This document shows positions 36,101 to 45,064 of a stretch of 64,000 nucleotides of DNA, in pieces (position 1 is the first letter of the stretch; every line of letters starts with the position of its first letter). Source of the DNA: Paenibacillus nanensis. GTDB lineage: Bacteria > Bacillota > Bacilli > Paenibacillales > Paenibacillaceae. The DNA lies in NCBI RefSeq assembly GCF_003583765.1, contig NZ_QXQA01000022.1, forward strand, positions 25,073-89,072, written 5' to 3'. Below the pieces are notes generated by a model that ran no database searches, had not been told where the DNA came from, and saw nothing but the letters and a program-made list of their open reading frames with translations. Both the position numbers and the translations under genes were made by a program.

Positions 36101-36496
36101 ATGAGTGCTCCAACATTAGAACAATTCCAGCAGCAAGTTTCCGAGCTATTGCTGCGGCATCGAAGCCTGCTGGATGTCATGTCTAAGCTTGGCCAATCCA
36201 GCGCATCCGTCAACAGGGCAGTAACCAAAGCGGTAACGGACTGCGGCTGCATTGAATTAAATGCCCGCAAGCAGCATTACTCCGATGAATTGAATTTGGA
36301 GAATGCGAAACAAACGGTGGACAATCATCTTTCCGGCGAGCTGTGCGAGCATTGCGAGGATGTCATAAAAAGCGAGCTCGGACGTAATTTGTTTTATATG
36401 ACCGCATTATGTAATCTGCTTCAAATTCAACTGGACGAAGTGGTCGCCGAAGAACATAACAAATGCTCGACGCTTGGACTTTTCAACTTGACCTAA
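36101..36496 (+). CDS. Small Cys-containing helical protein, Paenibacillus-type (often annotated DUF1573)
   Basis: 131 aa from ATG 36101 (MSAPTLEQFQQQVSELLLRH), with GAGGTGG 5 nt upstream. Cysteines occur in DCGCIEL, CEHCEDV and KCSTLGLFNL. Mostly helical, no signal peptide. Homologues that I recall from Paenibacillus are named DUF1573-domain proteins; the biochemical role is unknown. It is one of the few plus-strand genes, convergent with pssA and sharing a bidirectional terminator. A TATAAT-like -10 (GATTATAAT near 36050) lies upstream with a weak -35. Confidence 0.75.
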   Translation: MSAPTLEQFQQQVSELLLRHRSLLDVMSKLGQSSASVNRAVTKAVTDCGCIELNARKQHYSDELNLENAKQTVDNHLSGELCEHCEDVIKSELGRNLFYMTALCNLLQIQLDEVVAEEHNKCSTLGLFNLT

Positions 36497-36523
36497 GGCC
36501 AGAATCAACAACCGATTCGCATG

Positions 36524-36572
36524 AAAAAAGAACGTTCCCGGCCGCTTGCGGCCACAGGGAACGTTCTTTCAT
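36524..36572. terminator. Bidirectional terminator between convergent genes
   Basis: AAAGAACGTTCCC and GGGAACGTTCTTT arms enclosing a second GGCCGC/GCGGCC stem. The A-run on the left and T-rich right side serve both pssA (minus) and the plus-strand gene. Confidence 0.9.
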
Positions 36573-36592
36573 TTAAATACCGATCGATTAGA

Positions 36593-37339
36593 CTATGCCG
36601 GCTTCTCGCTTTGCGCCGAGTCGTCAGCGTCATTTTTCGCCTTGCCGCGTTTGCGAGCCCGTTTCGGCAGACGGCGGTCAACGTTTTTTTTTAATCCGTA
36701 CAACGCATATAAAAGCAGCGGAACAAACAAGATTTTCGACAATTGATTTTCGAAGAGCAGTCCTAATACGATAGCGATCACGATAATAATCGGCACGGCC
36801 CAGACCGCGCTGCGCGGAATGCCGACCTTCTTGAAATTCGGATATCGAATCGTGCTGACCATTAAGAAGGACAGAACGAGTGAGCATGTAAGCAGAATAC
36901 CTACCGAAATATCGTCTTTAAACAAAGCTAAAGTCGCAAGCACGCCCCCGGCGGCCGGAATCGGCAAACCGATAAAATACCCCGCGTGGCTTGTAATCAC
37001 ATTAAACCGGGCGAGTCGAAGCGCGCCGCAAATCGGAAATATGGCGGTTACGATCCAGGCAAGCGCAGGACTTAAGTCCTGAAAGGCCACGACATACATA
37101 ATAAAGGCCGGCGCTACGCCAAATGAGATAACATCGGATAAAGAGTCCAGTTCTTTGCCAAATTCGCTTTGGGCATTGAGGGCTCTTGCCACTCTGCCGT
37201 CCACGCCATCCAGCAGCATGGCGATCAGCACCATCACCGCCGCCATCTCCGGCTTCTCGTTGAACACCAAGATAATGGCGATTATACCCAAAAACAAATT
37301 GCCAACCGTGAGAAGGCTCGGTATCGATTTTGCGATCAT
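36593..37339 (-). CDS. pssA: CDP-diacylglycerol-serine O-phosphatidyltransferase
   Basis: Phosphatidylserine synthase of the CDP-alcohol phosphotransferase family. 248 aa, about seven hydrophobic segments, and the catalytic motif D-G-x2-A-R-x8-G-x3-D-x3-D seen as DGVDGRVARALNAQSEFGKE continuing LDSLSD. Basic C-terminal tail (KKNVDRRLPKRARKRGKAK). GGTGG precedes the ATG. Located between yacL and disA, consistent with other Paenibacillaceae. Confidence 0.94.
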   Translation of the reverse strand: MIAKSIPSLLTVGNLFLGIIAIILVFNEKPEMAAVMVLIAMLLDGVDGRVARALNAQSEFGKELDSLSDVISFGVAPAFIMYVVAFQDLSPALAWIVTAIFPICGALRLARFNVITSHAGYFIGLPIPAAGGVLATLALFKDDISVGILLTCSLVLSFLMVSTIRYPNFKKVGIPRSAVWAVPIIIVIAIVLGLLFENQLSKILFVPLLLYALYGLKKNVDRRLPKRARKRGKAKNDADDSAQSEKPA

Positions 37340-37426
37340 CTAATCCACCTCTTCTCTACTATGCCCCAATGCCGAACCTGCTCAGCCGGTTAATGTTTGG
37401 AACACATTCAATCAATTGTATGAGAA

Positions 37427-38503
37427 TTAAATTTGTCTGTCAATGAACATCTGTTCCTGAATGCGCTTTAACCCGTCTTTTATCGCACGGGCGCGCACTT
37501 CGCCAATTCCGTCCACCTCGTCCAATTCTTCAATCGTCGCCATTAAGATATGCGGGAGATGTCCAAAACGTTCCACCAAATTGTTCATAATGATCAGCGG
37601 CAGTCTCGGGATTTTATTAAGCAGTCTATAGCCGCGCGGCGATACGGATTCGTCCGCCATATTGTTCGTCTGCGGGTATCCGATCAATCGCACGACCGGA
37701 GATGCGTCAAGCAGCTCCTCCGAGCTCAGCTTCTTCAGGCCGTTCCGGATTTCGCGAATTTTCTCGTCGGAGTTGTCTTTGGCGTAATCCTTGAGAAGGA
37801 ACCATGCATCCTCCTCGACGCCCCCTACCAGCTCATCCATCTGCATGCTGATAAGACGTCCCTCCGTGCCTAGCTCGTTGACATATCGGCTGATCTCCAT
37901 CTTAATGCGAAGCACCATCTCGACGCGCTGAATCACATGAGCAACCTCTTGCAGCGTCACCAGTTCTTCGAATTCAAGCGCGGACAAATTCGTGAAGGAC
38001 TGGGTAAGCACCGCTTTATATTTCTCAAGCGTCTGAATGGCTTGGTTCGCCTTTGTCAGGATAACGCCCATATCTTTAAGCGAATAGCGCAGGTTTCCCT
38101 GGTACAGCGTAATGATATTGCGCCGCTGCGAGATCGACACGACGAGCTTGCCCGTCTGCTTGGCCACCCGCTCGGCCGTACGATGCCGGATGCCCGTCTC
38201 GATCGACGGGATCGAGCTGTTCGGAATAAGCTGCGTGTTCGCGTACAGAATCCGCCTCATATCCTCGCTCATAATGATGGCCCCGTCCATCTTGGCCAGC
38301 TCATATAAGTAGTTAGGCGAAAAATCGCAGTTGATGGAAAAGCCGCCATCCACCACTTCCATTACTTCCGGGCTGTAGCCAACGACAATAAGCGCGCCCG
38401 TCTTCGCTCTAAGCACATTCTCTAGCCCTTCCCGGAAAGGGGTGCCTGGCGCAACTAATTGCAATAACTGATTCATCACTTCCTGCTGAGTCGGTTCTTT
38501 CAT
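37427..38503 (-). CDS. disA: Diadenylate cyclase DisA, DNA-integrity scanning protein
   Basis: Makes c-di-AMP from two ATP and scans DNA before sporulation. 358 aa with the DAC-domain motifs DGA (73-75) and RHRTA (106-110), a helical linker, and a C-terminal RuvA-like HhH DNA-binding domain (EELDEVDGIGEVRARAIKDG). Starts 11 nt after radA with a GGGGG site, the standard radA-disA pair. Confidence 0.97.
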   Translation of the reverse strand: MKEPTQQEVMNQLLQLVAPGTPFREGLENVLRAKTGALIVVGYSPEVMEVVDGGFSINCDFSPNYLYELAKMDGAIIMSEDMRRILYANTQLIPNSSIPSIETGIRHRTAERVAKQTGKLVVSISQRRNIITLYQGNLRYSLKDMGVILTKANQAIQTLEKYKAVLTQSFTNLSALEFEELVTLQEVAHVIQRVEMVLRIKMEISRYVNELGTEGRLISMQMDELVGGVEEDAWFLLKDYAKDNSDEKIREIRNGLKKLSSEELLDASPVVRLIGYPQTNNMADESVSPRGYRLLNKIPRLPLIIMNNLVERFGHLPHILMATIEELDEVDGIGEVRARAIKDGLKRIQEQMFIDRQI

Positions 38504-38514
38504 GATTATGCCCC

Positions 38515-39882
38515 CTATCCAAGCGCCGCCTTAAGTGCTTCCGCTACTGTGCTTACTCCAATGATCTCAATGCCGTCAGGCGCTTTCCAGCCTTTGAGAC
38601 TTTTCTCTGGCATGATCACCCTTTTGAAGCCCAGCTTCTCCGCTTCCTTCACGCGCTGCTCGGCTCTCGATACGGCTCTAACCTCCCCAGTTAGGCCTAC
38701 CTCTCCAAAAATAACGTCATACGGCTTGGTCGGCGCATCCCGGAAGCTGGAGGCGAGGCTGACCGCTGCGGCCAAATCGACCGCCGGTTCGTCCAGCTTC
38801 ACGCCGCCCGCTACGTTAAGATAAGCATCCTGCGTCTGCAGGAACATGCCGTTACGCTTCTCGAGCACCGCAATGATAAGCGCCATCCGGTGATGGTCAA
38901 TCCCCGTGGACATCCTTCGAGGGGATGGGAAGTTCGTCGTCGCCACCAACGCTTGCAGCTCGACCAGAACCGGACGGGTTCCTTCCATGCTCGCGACGAC
39001 GGTGGAGCCGGATACGCCGAGCGGACGTTCCGAGAGGAACAGCTCGGACGGATTCGAAACCTCGCGAAGTCCCTGTTCTCCCATTTCAAAAATACCGATT
39101 TCGTTCGTTGAGCCGAAGCGGTTCTTCACGGCCCGCAGCAAGCGGTACGTATGGTGACGCTCGCCTTCGAAATAAAGCACGCAGTCCACCATATGCTCCA
39201 GCAGTCTCGGCCCCGCGATCGCGCCTTCTTTCGTCACATGTCCAACCAGTACGGTGGCGATGCCTTTGATCTTGGCAACCCGCATGAAGTGGGCTGTGCA
39301 TTCCCGCACCTGCGATACGCTCCCCGGCGCGGATTCAACCCTCGGGTCAAATACCGTCTGAATCGAGTCGATCACGAGGAAATCCGGCTGTACCGATTCG
39401 ATGGCATCGTTAATTTGCTCCATATTCGTCTCGCACAATACATACAGCGTCTCCGTCAACGCGCCCAGCCGGTCTGCGCGCAGCTTCGTCTGACGGACGG
39501 ACTCCTCACCCGATATGTACAGCACCTTCAGCCCTTTGCTCGCAAGCGCATGAGAGGTTTGCAGGAGCAGCGTCGATTTCCCGATGCCGGGATCGCCGCC
39601 GACCAGAATAAGCGAGCCCGGCACGACGCCTCCTCCGAGCACCCGGTTAAGCTCGGCCATTCGCGTCTCGATGCGCGGTTCTTGCCCGCTTTCTATATGT
39701 ATGATCGATTGAGGCTTTTCTTTCGTATGGATTCCCGATAAGCCGACGCCCTTCGTCTTCACGACCGTCTCTTTCTCTTCGACCATCGTGTTCCAAGCGT
39801 GGCAGCCCGGGCATTTCCCGAGCCATTTCGGCGATTCGTTGCCGCATTCGGTACACACGAATTTCGTTTTTATTTTGGCCAT
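38515..39882 (-). CDS. radA: DNA repair protein RadA (Sms)
   Basis: Branch-migration ATPase in recombination. 455 aa, with N-terminal zinc finger C10-C13-C24-C27, Walker A GDPGIGKST, RadA-specific KNRFG motif, and Lon-protease-like C-terminal domain. AAGGAG lies upstream of the ATG. It is preceded by a 48-codon open frame on the same strand. Confidence 0.97.
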   Translation of the reverse strand: MAKIKTKFVCTECGNESPKWLGKCPGCHAWNTMVEEKETVVKTKGVGLSGIHTKEKPQSIIHIESGQEPRIETRMAELNRVLGGGVVPGSLILVGGDPGIGKSTLLLQTSHALASKGLKVLYISGEESVRQTKLRADRLGALTETLYVLCETNMEQINDAIESVQPDFLVIDSIQTVFDPRVESAPGSVSQVRECTAHFMRVAKIKGIATVLVGHVTKEGAIAGPRLLEHMVDCVLYFEGERHHTYRLLRAVKNRFGSTNEIGIFEMGEQGLREVSNPSELFLSERPLGVSGSTVVASMEGTRPVLVELQALVATTNFPSPRRMSTGIDHHRMALIIAVLEKRNGMFLQTQDAYLNVAGGVKLDEPAVDLAAAVSLASSFRDAPTKPYDVIFGEVGLTGEVRAVSRAEQRVKEAEKLGFKRVIMPEKSLKGWKAPDGIEIIGVSTVAEALKAALG

Positions 39883-39897
39883 TCCGTGCTCCTTCTA

Positions 39898-40044
39898 CTA
39901 AATCTCTTCTTCAAAGTTTACCATTTTATCTTGTGCCAAGAAAGGCACTTTGCGGATAACGATGCCCTTAATTTCCTTATCGGTTTTTATGAGCCGTTCG
40001 TTGATGGTCTTCCGAAAACCATGCCTCGTACACACGATGGACAC
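39898..40044 (-). CDS. Possible small protein or gene remnant upstream of radA
   Basis: 48 codons, GTG 40044 to TAG. The reading MSIVCTRHGFRKTINERLIK continues TDKEIKGIVIRKVPFLAQ and ends VNFEEEI, giving a protein-like composition. It is faintly reminiscent of the second half of YgiT-type antitoxin-like zinc-finger proteins, but only one Cys is left. No clear Shine-Dalgarno. Could be a decayed gene. The rest of 39883-40228 shows no gene apart from the terminator at 40188-40220. Confidence 0.3.
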   Translation of the reverse strand: MSIVCTRHGFRKTINERLIKTDKEIKGIVIRKVPFLAQDKMVNFEEEI

Positions 40045-40187
40045 AACCGGCCGTTAAACTGGGGCTTGAGGACGGATGACCAGAGGATGCTCCTATGGAA
40101 AAATGAAGGATAAAAAACCATGGTCCAAAACCATTACATTGAAATGACCCTTATTCACGTGAGCGGAAGCCTCACTTTCTTGCAAAC

Positions 40188-40220
40188 AAACAACCGGCAG
40201 CGAGAGGCTGCCGGTTGTTT
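40188..40220. terminator. Terminator downstream of the esterase gene
   Basis: Perfect AAACAACCGGCAG / CTGCCGGTTGTTT 13-bp stem with 7-nt loop. The minus strand continues GTTTGC; works in either direction. Confidence 0.88.
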
Positions 40221-40228
40221 GGTTTAAG

Positions 40229-41209
40229 CTATCTGCCATTTTGCGCCAAGCCAAAATGCCTCGCGATAAATTCCATCACCTTCCGATGATGAAAGGCGTT
40301 CAAGAAGTGCCCGTTAAACGGATAAACATGCATCTCTTTTTCCGAATCGATTCGATTATACGCGGCATAGACGGTCTCAGGCATACACACCGTATCCTTC
40401 AGCCCGCATGACACGAGAATCGGGATCCGGATGGCGGACGCCAAATTCATATTGTCGTAATAACTCAGCGTCTCCAGCACCGTATCCAGCTGCTCCGGGA
40501 ATTGGGACACGAATCTCGCCGCTTCGGATAACGAGCCGGTCGAGTTCAGAATGCCGAAATCCATATGGCACATATTCGGGATATCGGCAACGGCTATCGC
40601 CGCTTTGTCGCTGAGCGCCGCCGCGATCATCGCCAGTCCGCCGCCTTGGCTGCCGCCTGCCGCGCAGATGCGCGCAGGGTCGACTGACGGCTCGGAAGCC
40701 GCCCACTCCAACGCTTTAAGCGCGTCAAGCGTGATCGCTTTATAATAGCAAGTGTCCTTGTCGAGAATCCCTTGGGTCATCCAGCCGCTCGTCATGCCGA
40801 ACGTATTCGCCATGTGATTCCCGGTTTCCCCCGCTTGTCCGCGGACATCGACGGTGAACACGGAAATCCCCATTAACAAAAACCGGCCGAAATCTTCAGG
40901 GTACCCCTTGTTGCCGCTATAGCCATGAAACCAAACGACGCAAGGCAGCTTTTCGGCCTTAGCAAACCGCGGACGCAAATACCATCCATGAATCGGCGTA
41001 TCGTCAAAGCCTTCGTAGGTGACCTTGTAGGCATCGACGTAAGGCATCGGGGTGTCTGCTTTTTCCTTCGTCGCGTTGAGCGGCTTATTGGCATATTGCT
41101 TTAATGTCTCATCCCAGTATGTATGCAGATTCTCTCTTGCTGTCAGCGGCGGGCGATATTGTTCAAGCTCCGATATTCGCTTCGCGATGGCGTTCGAATG
41201 CTTGTTCAC
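40229..41209 (-). CDS. Acetylxylan esterase / cephalosporin-C deacetylase-family hydrolase
   Basis: 326 aa from GTG 41209 (MNKHSNAIAKRISELEQYRP), about 10 nt after GGGGGAGG. Alpha/beta hydrolase of the AXE1 family: oxyanion region WFHGYSGNKG, RGQAGETG motif, nucleophile S187 in GGSQGG, D272 in GLKDTVC, and H301 in NGHFLNA. Predicted cytoplasmic (no signal), removing acetyl groups from xylo-oligosaccharides or similar esters. Flanked by two terminators, so it is a separate insertion between clpC and radA. Confidence 0.88.
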   Translation of the reverse strand: MNKHSNAIAKRISELEQYRPPLTARENLHTYWDETLKQYANKPLNATKEKADTPMPYVDAYKVTYEGFDDTPIHGWYLRPRFAKAEKLPCVVWFHGYSGNKGYPEDFGRFLLMGISVFTVDVRGQAGETGNHMANTFGMTSGWMTQGILDKDTCYYKAITLDALKALEWAASEPSVDPARICAAGGSQGGGLAMIAAALSDKAAIAVADIPNMCHMDFGILNSTGSLSEAARFVSQFPEQLDTVLETLSYYDNMNLASAIRIPILVSCGLKDTVCMPETVYAAYNRIDSEKEMHVYPFNGHFLNAFHHRKVMEFIARHFGLAQNGR

Positions 41210-41292
41210 GGTTTGGTTTCCTCCCCCAGAATCGGATATATAAAACAACCATACATGATGCTATTCCGGAAAAACAAGCAATATCCATAAAA

Positions 41293-41319
41293 AAACCGGC
41301 AGCTTCCCGCTGCCGGTTT
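41293..41319. terminator. Terminator of the ctsR-clpC operon
   Basis: AAACCGGCAG / CTGCCGGTTT stem with 7-nt loop followed by TTTTTATGG on the minus strand, 14 nt after the clpC stop. Its stem matches that of the terminator at 40188-40220. Confidence 0.9.
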
Positions 41320-41333
41320 ATTCGTGAGCATTC

Positions 41334-43796
41334 TTATTTCGCCGCCGATTCCTCTTCCTGAGCCGGCGCTTTTTCCGTTTTGTTGACCACAAGCTGGCCG
41401 TCCTTCTCGTCGATCACGAAGGTATCGCCCTTCTGAATGACGCCCATCAGCAGATCCTCGGACAGACGGTCCTCGATATGCTTCTGGATCGCGCGGCGCA
41501 GCGGACGCGCTCCGTACTGCGGGTCGTAGCCTTCCTTCGCCAGGAACGCCTTCGCCGCATCGGTAAGCGTAAACTCCACGTTCTGCTCGCGCAGGCGCTT
41601 GCGCAGCTCGTCGGACATCAGCGTTACGATCTGAGCGATATGCTCTTCGCCAAGCGAGTGGAAAACAATCGTTTCGTCGATCCGGTTGATGAACTCCGGA
41701 CGGAACGATTTTTTCAGCTCGGCGAGCACTTTATCCTTCATCACAGCGAACTCGCGGCCCGCATCCTGCACCGCCGTGAAGCCGAGCGACGAATTTTTCT
41801 TGATTTGATCCGCGCCGACGTTCGACGTCATAATGATCAGCGTATTGCGGAAGTCGACGACGCGGCCTTTGGAGTCCGTCAATCTGCCGTCTTCGAGCAC
41901 TTGCAGCAGGATGTTGAATACTTCCGGATGCGCCTTCTCGATTTCATCGAGGAGCACAACGGAGTACGGCTTGCGGCGAACCTTCTCGGTCAGCTGTCCG
42001 CCTTCCTCGTAGCCGACATAGCCCGGAGGCGCTCCGACCAGTCTGGAGGTCGAATGCTTCTCCATATATTCCGACATGTCGATGCGGATCACCGCATTTT
42101 CATCGCCGAACATAGCTTCGGCAAGCGCGCGAGCCAGCTCCGTTTTACCGACGCCGGTTGGCCCCAAGAAGATGAACGAGCCGATCGGACGCTTCGGATC
42201 CTTCAGACCCGCTCTCGCCCTGCGGATCGCGCGGGCAACCGATTTGACGGCTTCCTCTTGGCCGATTACGCGGTCATGAAGAATGGATTCCATCTTCATC
42301 AGGCGCTCGGTTTCCTCTTCAGCCAGCTTCACGACCGGAATGCCGGTCCAGCTTGCCACCACCTGCGCGATATCGTCCGGCGTTACCTCGGAATCGGTGC
42401 GGCCCTGCTTCTCTTTCCATTGGTTCTTCGTCATATCGAGCTCTTCGCGAATCTTCTGTTCGGTATCGCGAAGCGCCGCCGCCTTCTCGAACTCTTGGCT
42501 TTGAACCGCCGCGTCCTTCTCTTTGCGGATATCCTCCAGACGGTTCTCCAGCTGCTTCAGATTTGGCGGTACCGTGTAAGAGTTCAGTCTTACTCGGGAG
42601 CTTGCCTCGTCGATCAGGTCGATCGCTTTGTCCGGCAGGAACCGGTCCGTAATGTAACGGTCCGACAGCTTCACCGCTTGCTCGATCGATTCGTCCGTAA
42701 TTTTGACGCGGTGATGCGCTTCGTAACGGTCGCGCAGACCGTGCAAAATTTGAATCGCTTCCTCAACGGAAGGCTGGTCGACCGTTATCGGCTGGAAGCG
42801 GCGCTCGAGCGCTGCGTCCTTCTCGATATATTTGCGGTATTCGTCCAGCGTCGTCGCGCCGATGCACTGCAGCTCGCCGCGCGCAAGCGCAGGCTTTAGA
42901 ATATTCGAAGCGTCAATCGCGCCTTCCGCGCCGCCCGCTCCGATCAGCGTATGCAGCTCATCGATGAACAGGATGATGTTGCCCGCCTGGCGGATCTCAT
43001 CCATAATTTTTTTCAACCGGTCCTCGAACTCGCCGCGGTACTTCGTGCCGGCAACGACGGAACCCATATCCAGCGTCATGACGCGTTTGTCGCGCAGCGT
43101 CTCCGGAATTTCGTTGGCGATAATTTTTTGGGCCAAGCCTTCCGCAATCGCCGTTTTACCGACGCCCGGCTCCCCGATCAGCACCGGATTGTTTTTGGTC
43201 CGGCGGCTTAGCACCTGGATCACGCGCTCGATTTCTTTGCTCCGGCCGATAACCGGATCCAGATTGCCTTCCTTCGCGTAAGCGGTAAGGTCTCTCGCAA
43301 GACCGTCCAGCGTCGGCGTGCTGACGTTAGACTGCGAGCCGTGATTGCTCGACACCGCCTCGCTGCTTCCTAGCAGCTGCAGCACTTGCTGGCGCGCTTT
43401 GTTCAAGCTGATGCCCAGATTGTTCAGCACTCGTGCCGCAACGCCCTCTCCTTCGCGAATGAGGCCAAGCAAAATATGCTCCGTGCCAACGTAAGTATGG
43501 CCGAGCTTTCTCGCCTCATCCATCGACAGCTCGATCACCTTTTTCGCTCTAGGCGTATAGGCGATATTGTTAGGCTGCTCCTGACCGCGGCCGATCAGCG
43601 CTTCCACTTCATCTTGAATTTTCTCGAGACCAAGACCAAGGCCTGTCAAAGCCTTCGCCGCAATGCCTTCCCCTTCTCGAATAAGTCCCAGCAAAATATG
43701 CTCGGTCCCAATATTGTTATGACCTAGACGAACCGCTTCCTCTTGTGCAAGCGCAAGCACCTTCTGCGCTCGTTCCGTGAATCTTCCGAACATCAT
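41334..43796 (-). CDS. clpC: ATP-dependent Clp protease ATPase subunit ClpC
   Basis: AAA+ unfoldase partner of ClpP and of the McsB-tagging pathway. 820 aa: two N-terminal Clp repeats (residues 1-145, with AQEEAVRLGHNNIGTEHILLG and its second copy), AAA1 Walker A GEPGVGKT, UVR-type coiled middle region (KEKDAAVQSQEFEKAAALRD), AAA2 Walker A GPTGVGKT, and the C-terminal D2 small domain. ATG overlaps the mcsB stop. Last gene of the CtsR operon. Confidence 0.98.
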   Translation of the reverse strand: MMFGRFTERAQKVLALAQEEAVRLGHNNIGTEHILLGLIREGEGIAAKALTGLGLGLEKIQDEVEALIGRGQEQPNNIAYTPRAKKVIELSMDEARKLGHTYVGTEHILLGLIREGEGVAARVLNNLGISLNKARQQVLQLLGSSEAVSSNHGSQSNVSTPTLDGLARDLTAYAKEGNLDPVIGRSKEIERVIQVLSRRTKNNPVLIGEPGVGKTAIAEGLAQKIIANEIPETLRDKRVMTLDMGSVVAGTKYRGEFEDRLKKIMDEIRQAGNIILFIDELHTLIGAGGAEGAIDASNILKPALARGELQCIGATTLDEYRKYIEKDAALERRFQPITVDQPSVEEAIQILHGLRDRYEAHHRVKITDESIEQAVKLSDRYITDRFLPDKAIDLIDEASSRVRLNSYTVPPNLKQLENRLEDIRKEKDAAVQSQEFEKAAALRDTEQKIREELDMTKNQWKEKQGRTDSEVTPDDIAQVVASWTGIPVVKLAEEETERLMKMESILHDRVIGQEEAVKSVARAIRRARAGLKDPKRPIGSFIFLGPTGVGKTELARALAEAMFGDENAVIRIDMSEYMEKHSTSRLVGAPPGYVGYEEGGQLTEKVRRKPYSVVLLDEIEKAHPEVFNILLQVLEDGRLTDSKGRVVDFRNTLIIMTSNVGADQIKKNSSLGFTAVQDAGREFAVMKDKVLAELKKSFRPEFINRIDETIVFHSLGEEHIAQIVTLMSDELRKRLREQNVEFTLTDAAKAFLAKEGYDPQYGARPLRRAIQKHIEDRLSEDLLMGVIQKGDTFVIDEKDGQLVVNKTEKAPAQEEESAAK

Positions 43797-44878
43797 CGTT
43801 CTACACCCCCATGATCATTTTTACCGTTTAATCGGTCTCGTATAAGCTCCGCCCGCCGGATATCCCGCTGTTCCGGGCTCATTTTTTCATTAAACGTCTG
43901 TTGAAGAAAGCCCGGCTGCGTCATGACGAGCAGCTCGTTAAGCACATTCGGCGTCACTTCCTTCAGCAGTCCCAGATCGGCGCCGAGTCTGACATCCGAC
44001 AGCCGCTGCGCCGCTTCCTTCGAATCCATAATCGCGGCATGCGACAAAATACCGAATGATCGGTTCACCCGGTCTTCAATACGAATGCGCGATTCCTCCA
44101 AAAGACGCTTGCGGGCCGCCCGCTCGTGCTCGATAATTTGCCTTGCGACGCCGTGCAGGTTCTCGATTATCTCATCCTCGGACTGGCCGAGTGTGACCTG
44201 ATTCGAGATTTGAAACAGATTGCCCAGCGCCTCGCTGCCTTCCCCATACAATCCTCTGACGGCCAGCCCGACTTGCGTAACCGCCGACAAAATGCGGTTA
44301 ATCTGCTGTGTCAGCACAAGCGCCGGCAAATGCATCATCACCGACGCCCTGATGCCGGTGCCGACATTCGTCGGACAAGTCGTCAGATAACCTCTTTTCT
44401 CGTCAAAAGCGTAATCGGCGGCATCCTCGAATATATCGTCAATTCCGCTCGCCAATGTCCACGCTTTCCCGATTTGAAAACCGGGATACAAACATTGGAT
44501 GCGCAGATGGTCCTCTTCGTTAATCATGATGCTGACCGCTTCATTTTCGCTAAGGATAACCGCTCCCCCGCGCGATTCGTTGGCGAGGTTCGGGCTGATC
44601 AAGTGCTTCTCGACCAGCACCCGCTTATCAAGCTCGCTTAGGTCGGAGAGCAGGATCGTATCGAAGCGGCCGTAGGCATCAAGCTTTCCGGACCGGCTTA
44701 CCTCGGTAAGCCGATTCAGCACTTCCGCCGCCTGCTGGCTCGTCGCCAGCATCGGGAACGGCTGATTGCGCAAGTTGCGCGCGACGCGCACCCTGCTGCT
44801 GATGACCACGTCGGAATCCGGTCCCGTACCGCGCATCCAATCGCTAAGCGCATCCTCCGAGAATCGATGCTTCGTCAA
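43793..44878 (-). CDS. mcsB: Protein arginine kinase McsB
   Basis: Phosphorylates arginines to mark proteins for ClpCP. 361 aa from TTG 44878 (MTKHRFSEDALSDWMRGTGP), 8 nt after AAGGAG; the GTG three codons earlier overlaps the site. Phosphagen-kinase-like catalytic segments VVISSRVRVARNLRNQPFP, NEEDHLRIQ and LTTCPTNVGTGIRASVMMHLP are present. Separated from mcsA by an unusual 186-nt repeat-containing gap. Confidence 0.96.
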   Translation of the reverse strand: MTKHRFSEDALSDWMRGTGPDSDVVISSRVRVARNLRNQPFPMLATSQQAAEVLNRLTEVSRSGKLDAYGRFDTILLSDLSELDKRVLVEKHLISPNLANESRGGAVILSENEAVSIMINEEDHLRIQCLYPGFQIGKAWTLASGIDDIFEDAADYAFDEKRGYLTTCPTNVGTGIRASVMMHLPALVLTQQINRILSAVTQVGLAVRGLYGEGSEALGNLFQISNQVTLGQSEDEIIENLHGVARQIIEHERAARKRLLEESRIRIEDRVNRSFGILSHAAIMDSKEAAQRLSDVRLGADLGLLKEVTPNVLNELLVMTQPGFLQQTFNEKMSPEQRDIRRAELIRDRLNGKNDHGGVER

Positions 44879-44893
44879 CAGGCTCACTCCTTA

Positions 44894-45042
44894 AAAGTTT
44901 GTGTAACAGAAGCCGGTTGCGGCTTGTGTAGCAAACTTGCATCGTAAGCAAAAACTTAAAGTTTGTGTAGCAGAAGCCGGGTTACGGCTTGTGTAGCAAA
45001 CTTACGTCGAAACCATATGCTTAAAGTTTGTAGCAAACTGAA
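44894..45042. repeat. Three-unit tandem repeat with hairpins between mcsA and mcsB
   Basis: Units start with AAAGTTTG at 44894, 44958 and 45023 (period 64-65 bp). Units 1 and 2 fold as AAGTTTG...CAAACTT enclosing AGCCGG..CGGCT. Unit 3 is shortened to AAAGTTTGTAGCAAACT. Confidence 0.85.
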
Positions 45043-45064
45043 TGACCTCTTTACTAAACTATGA

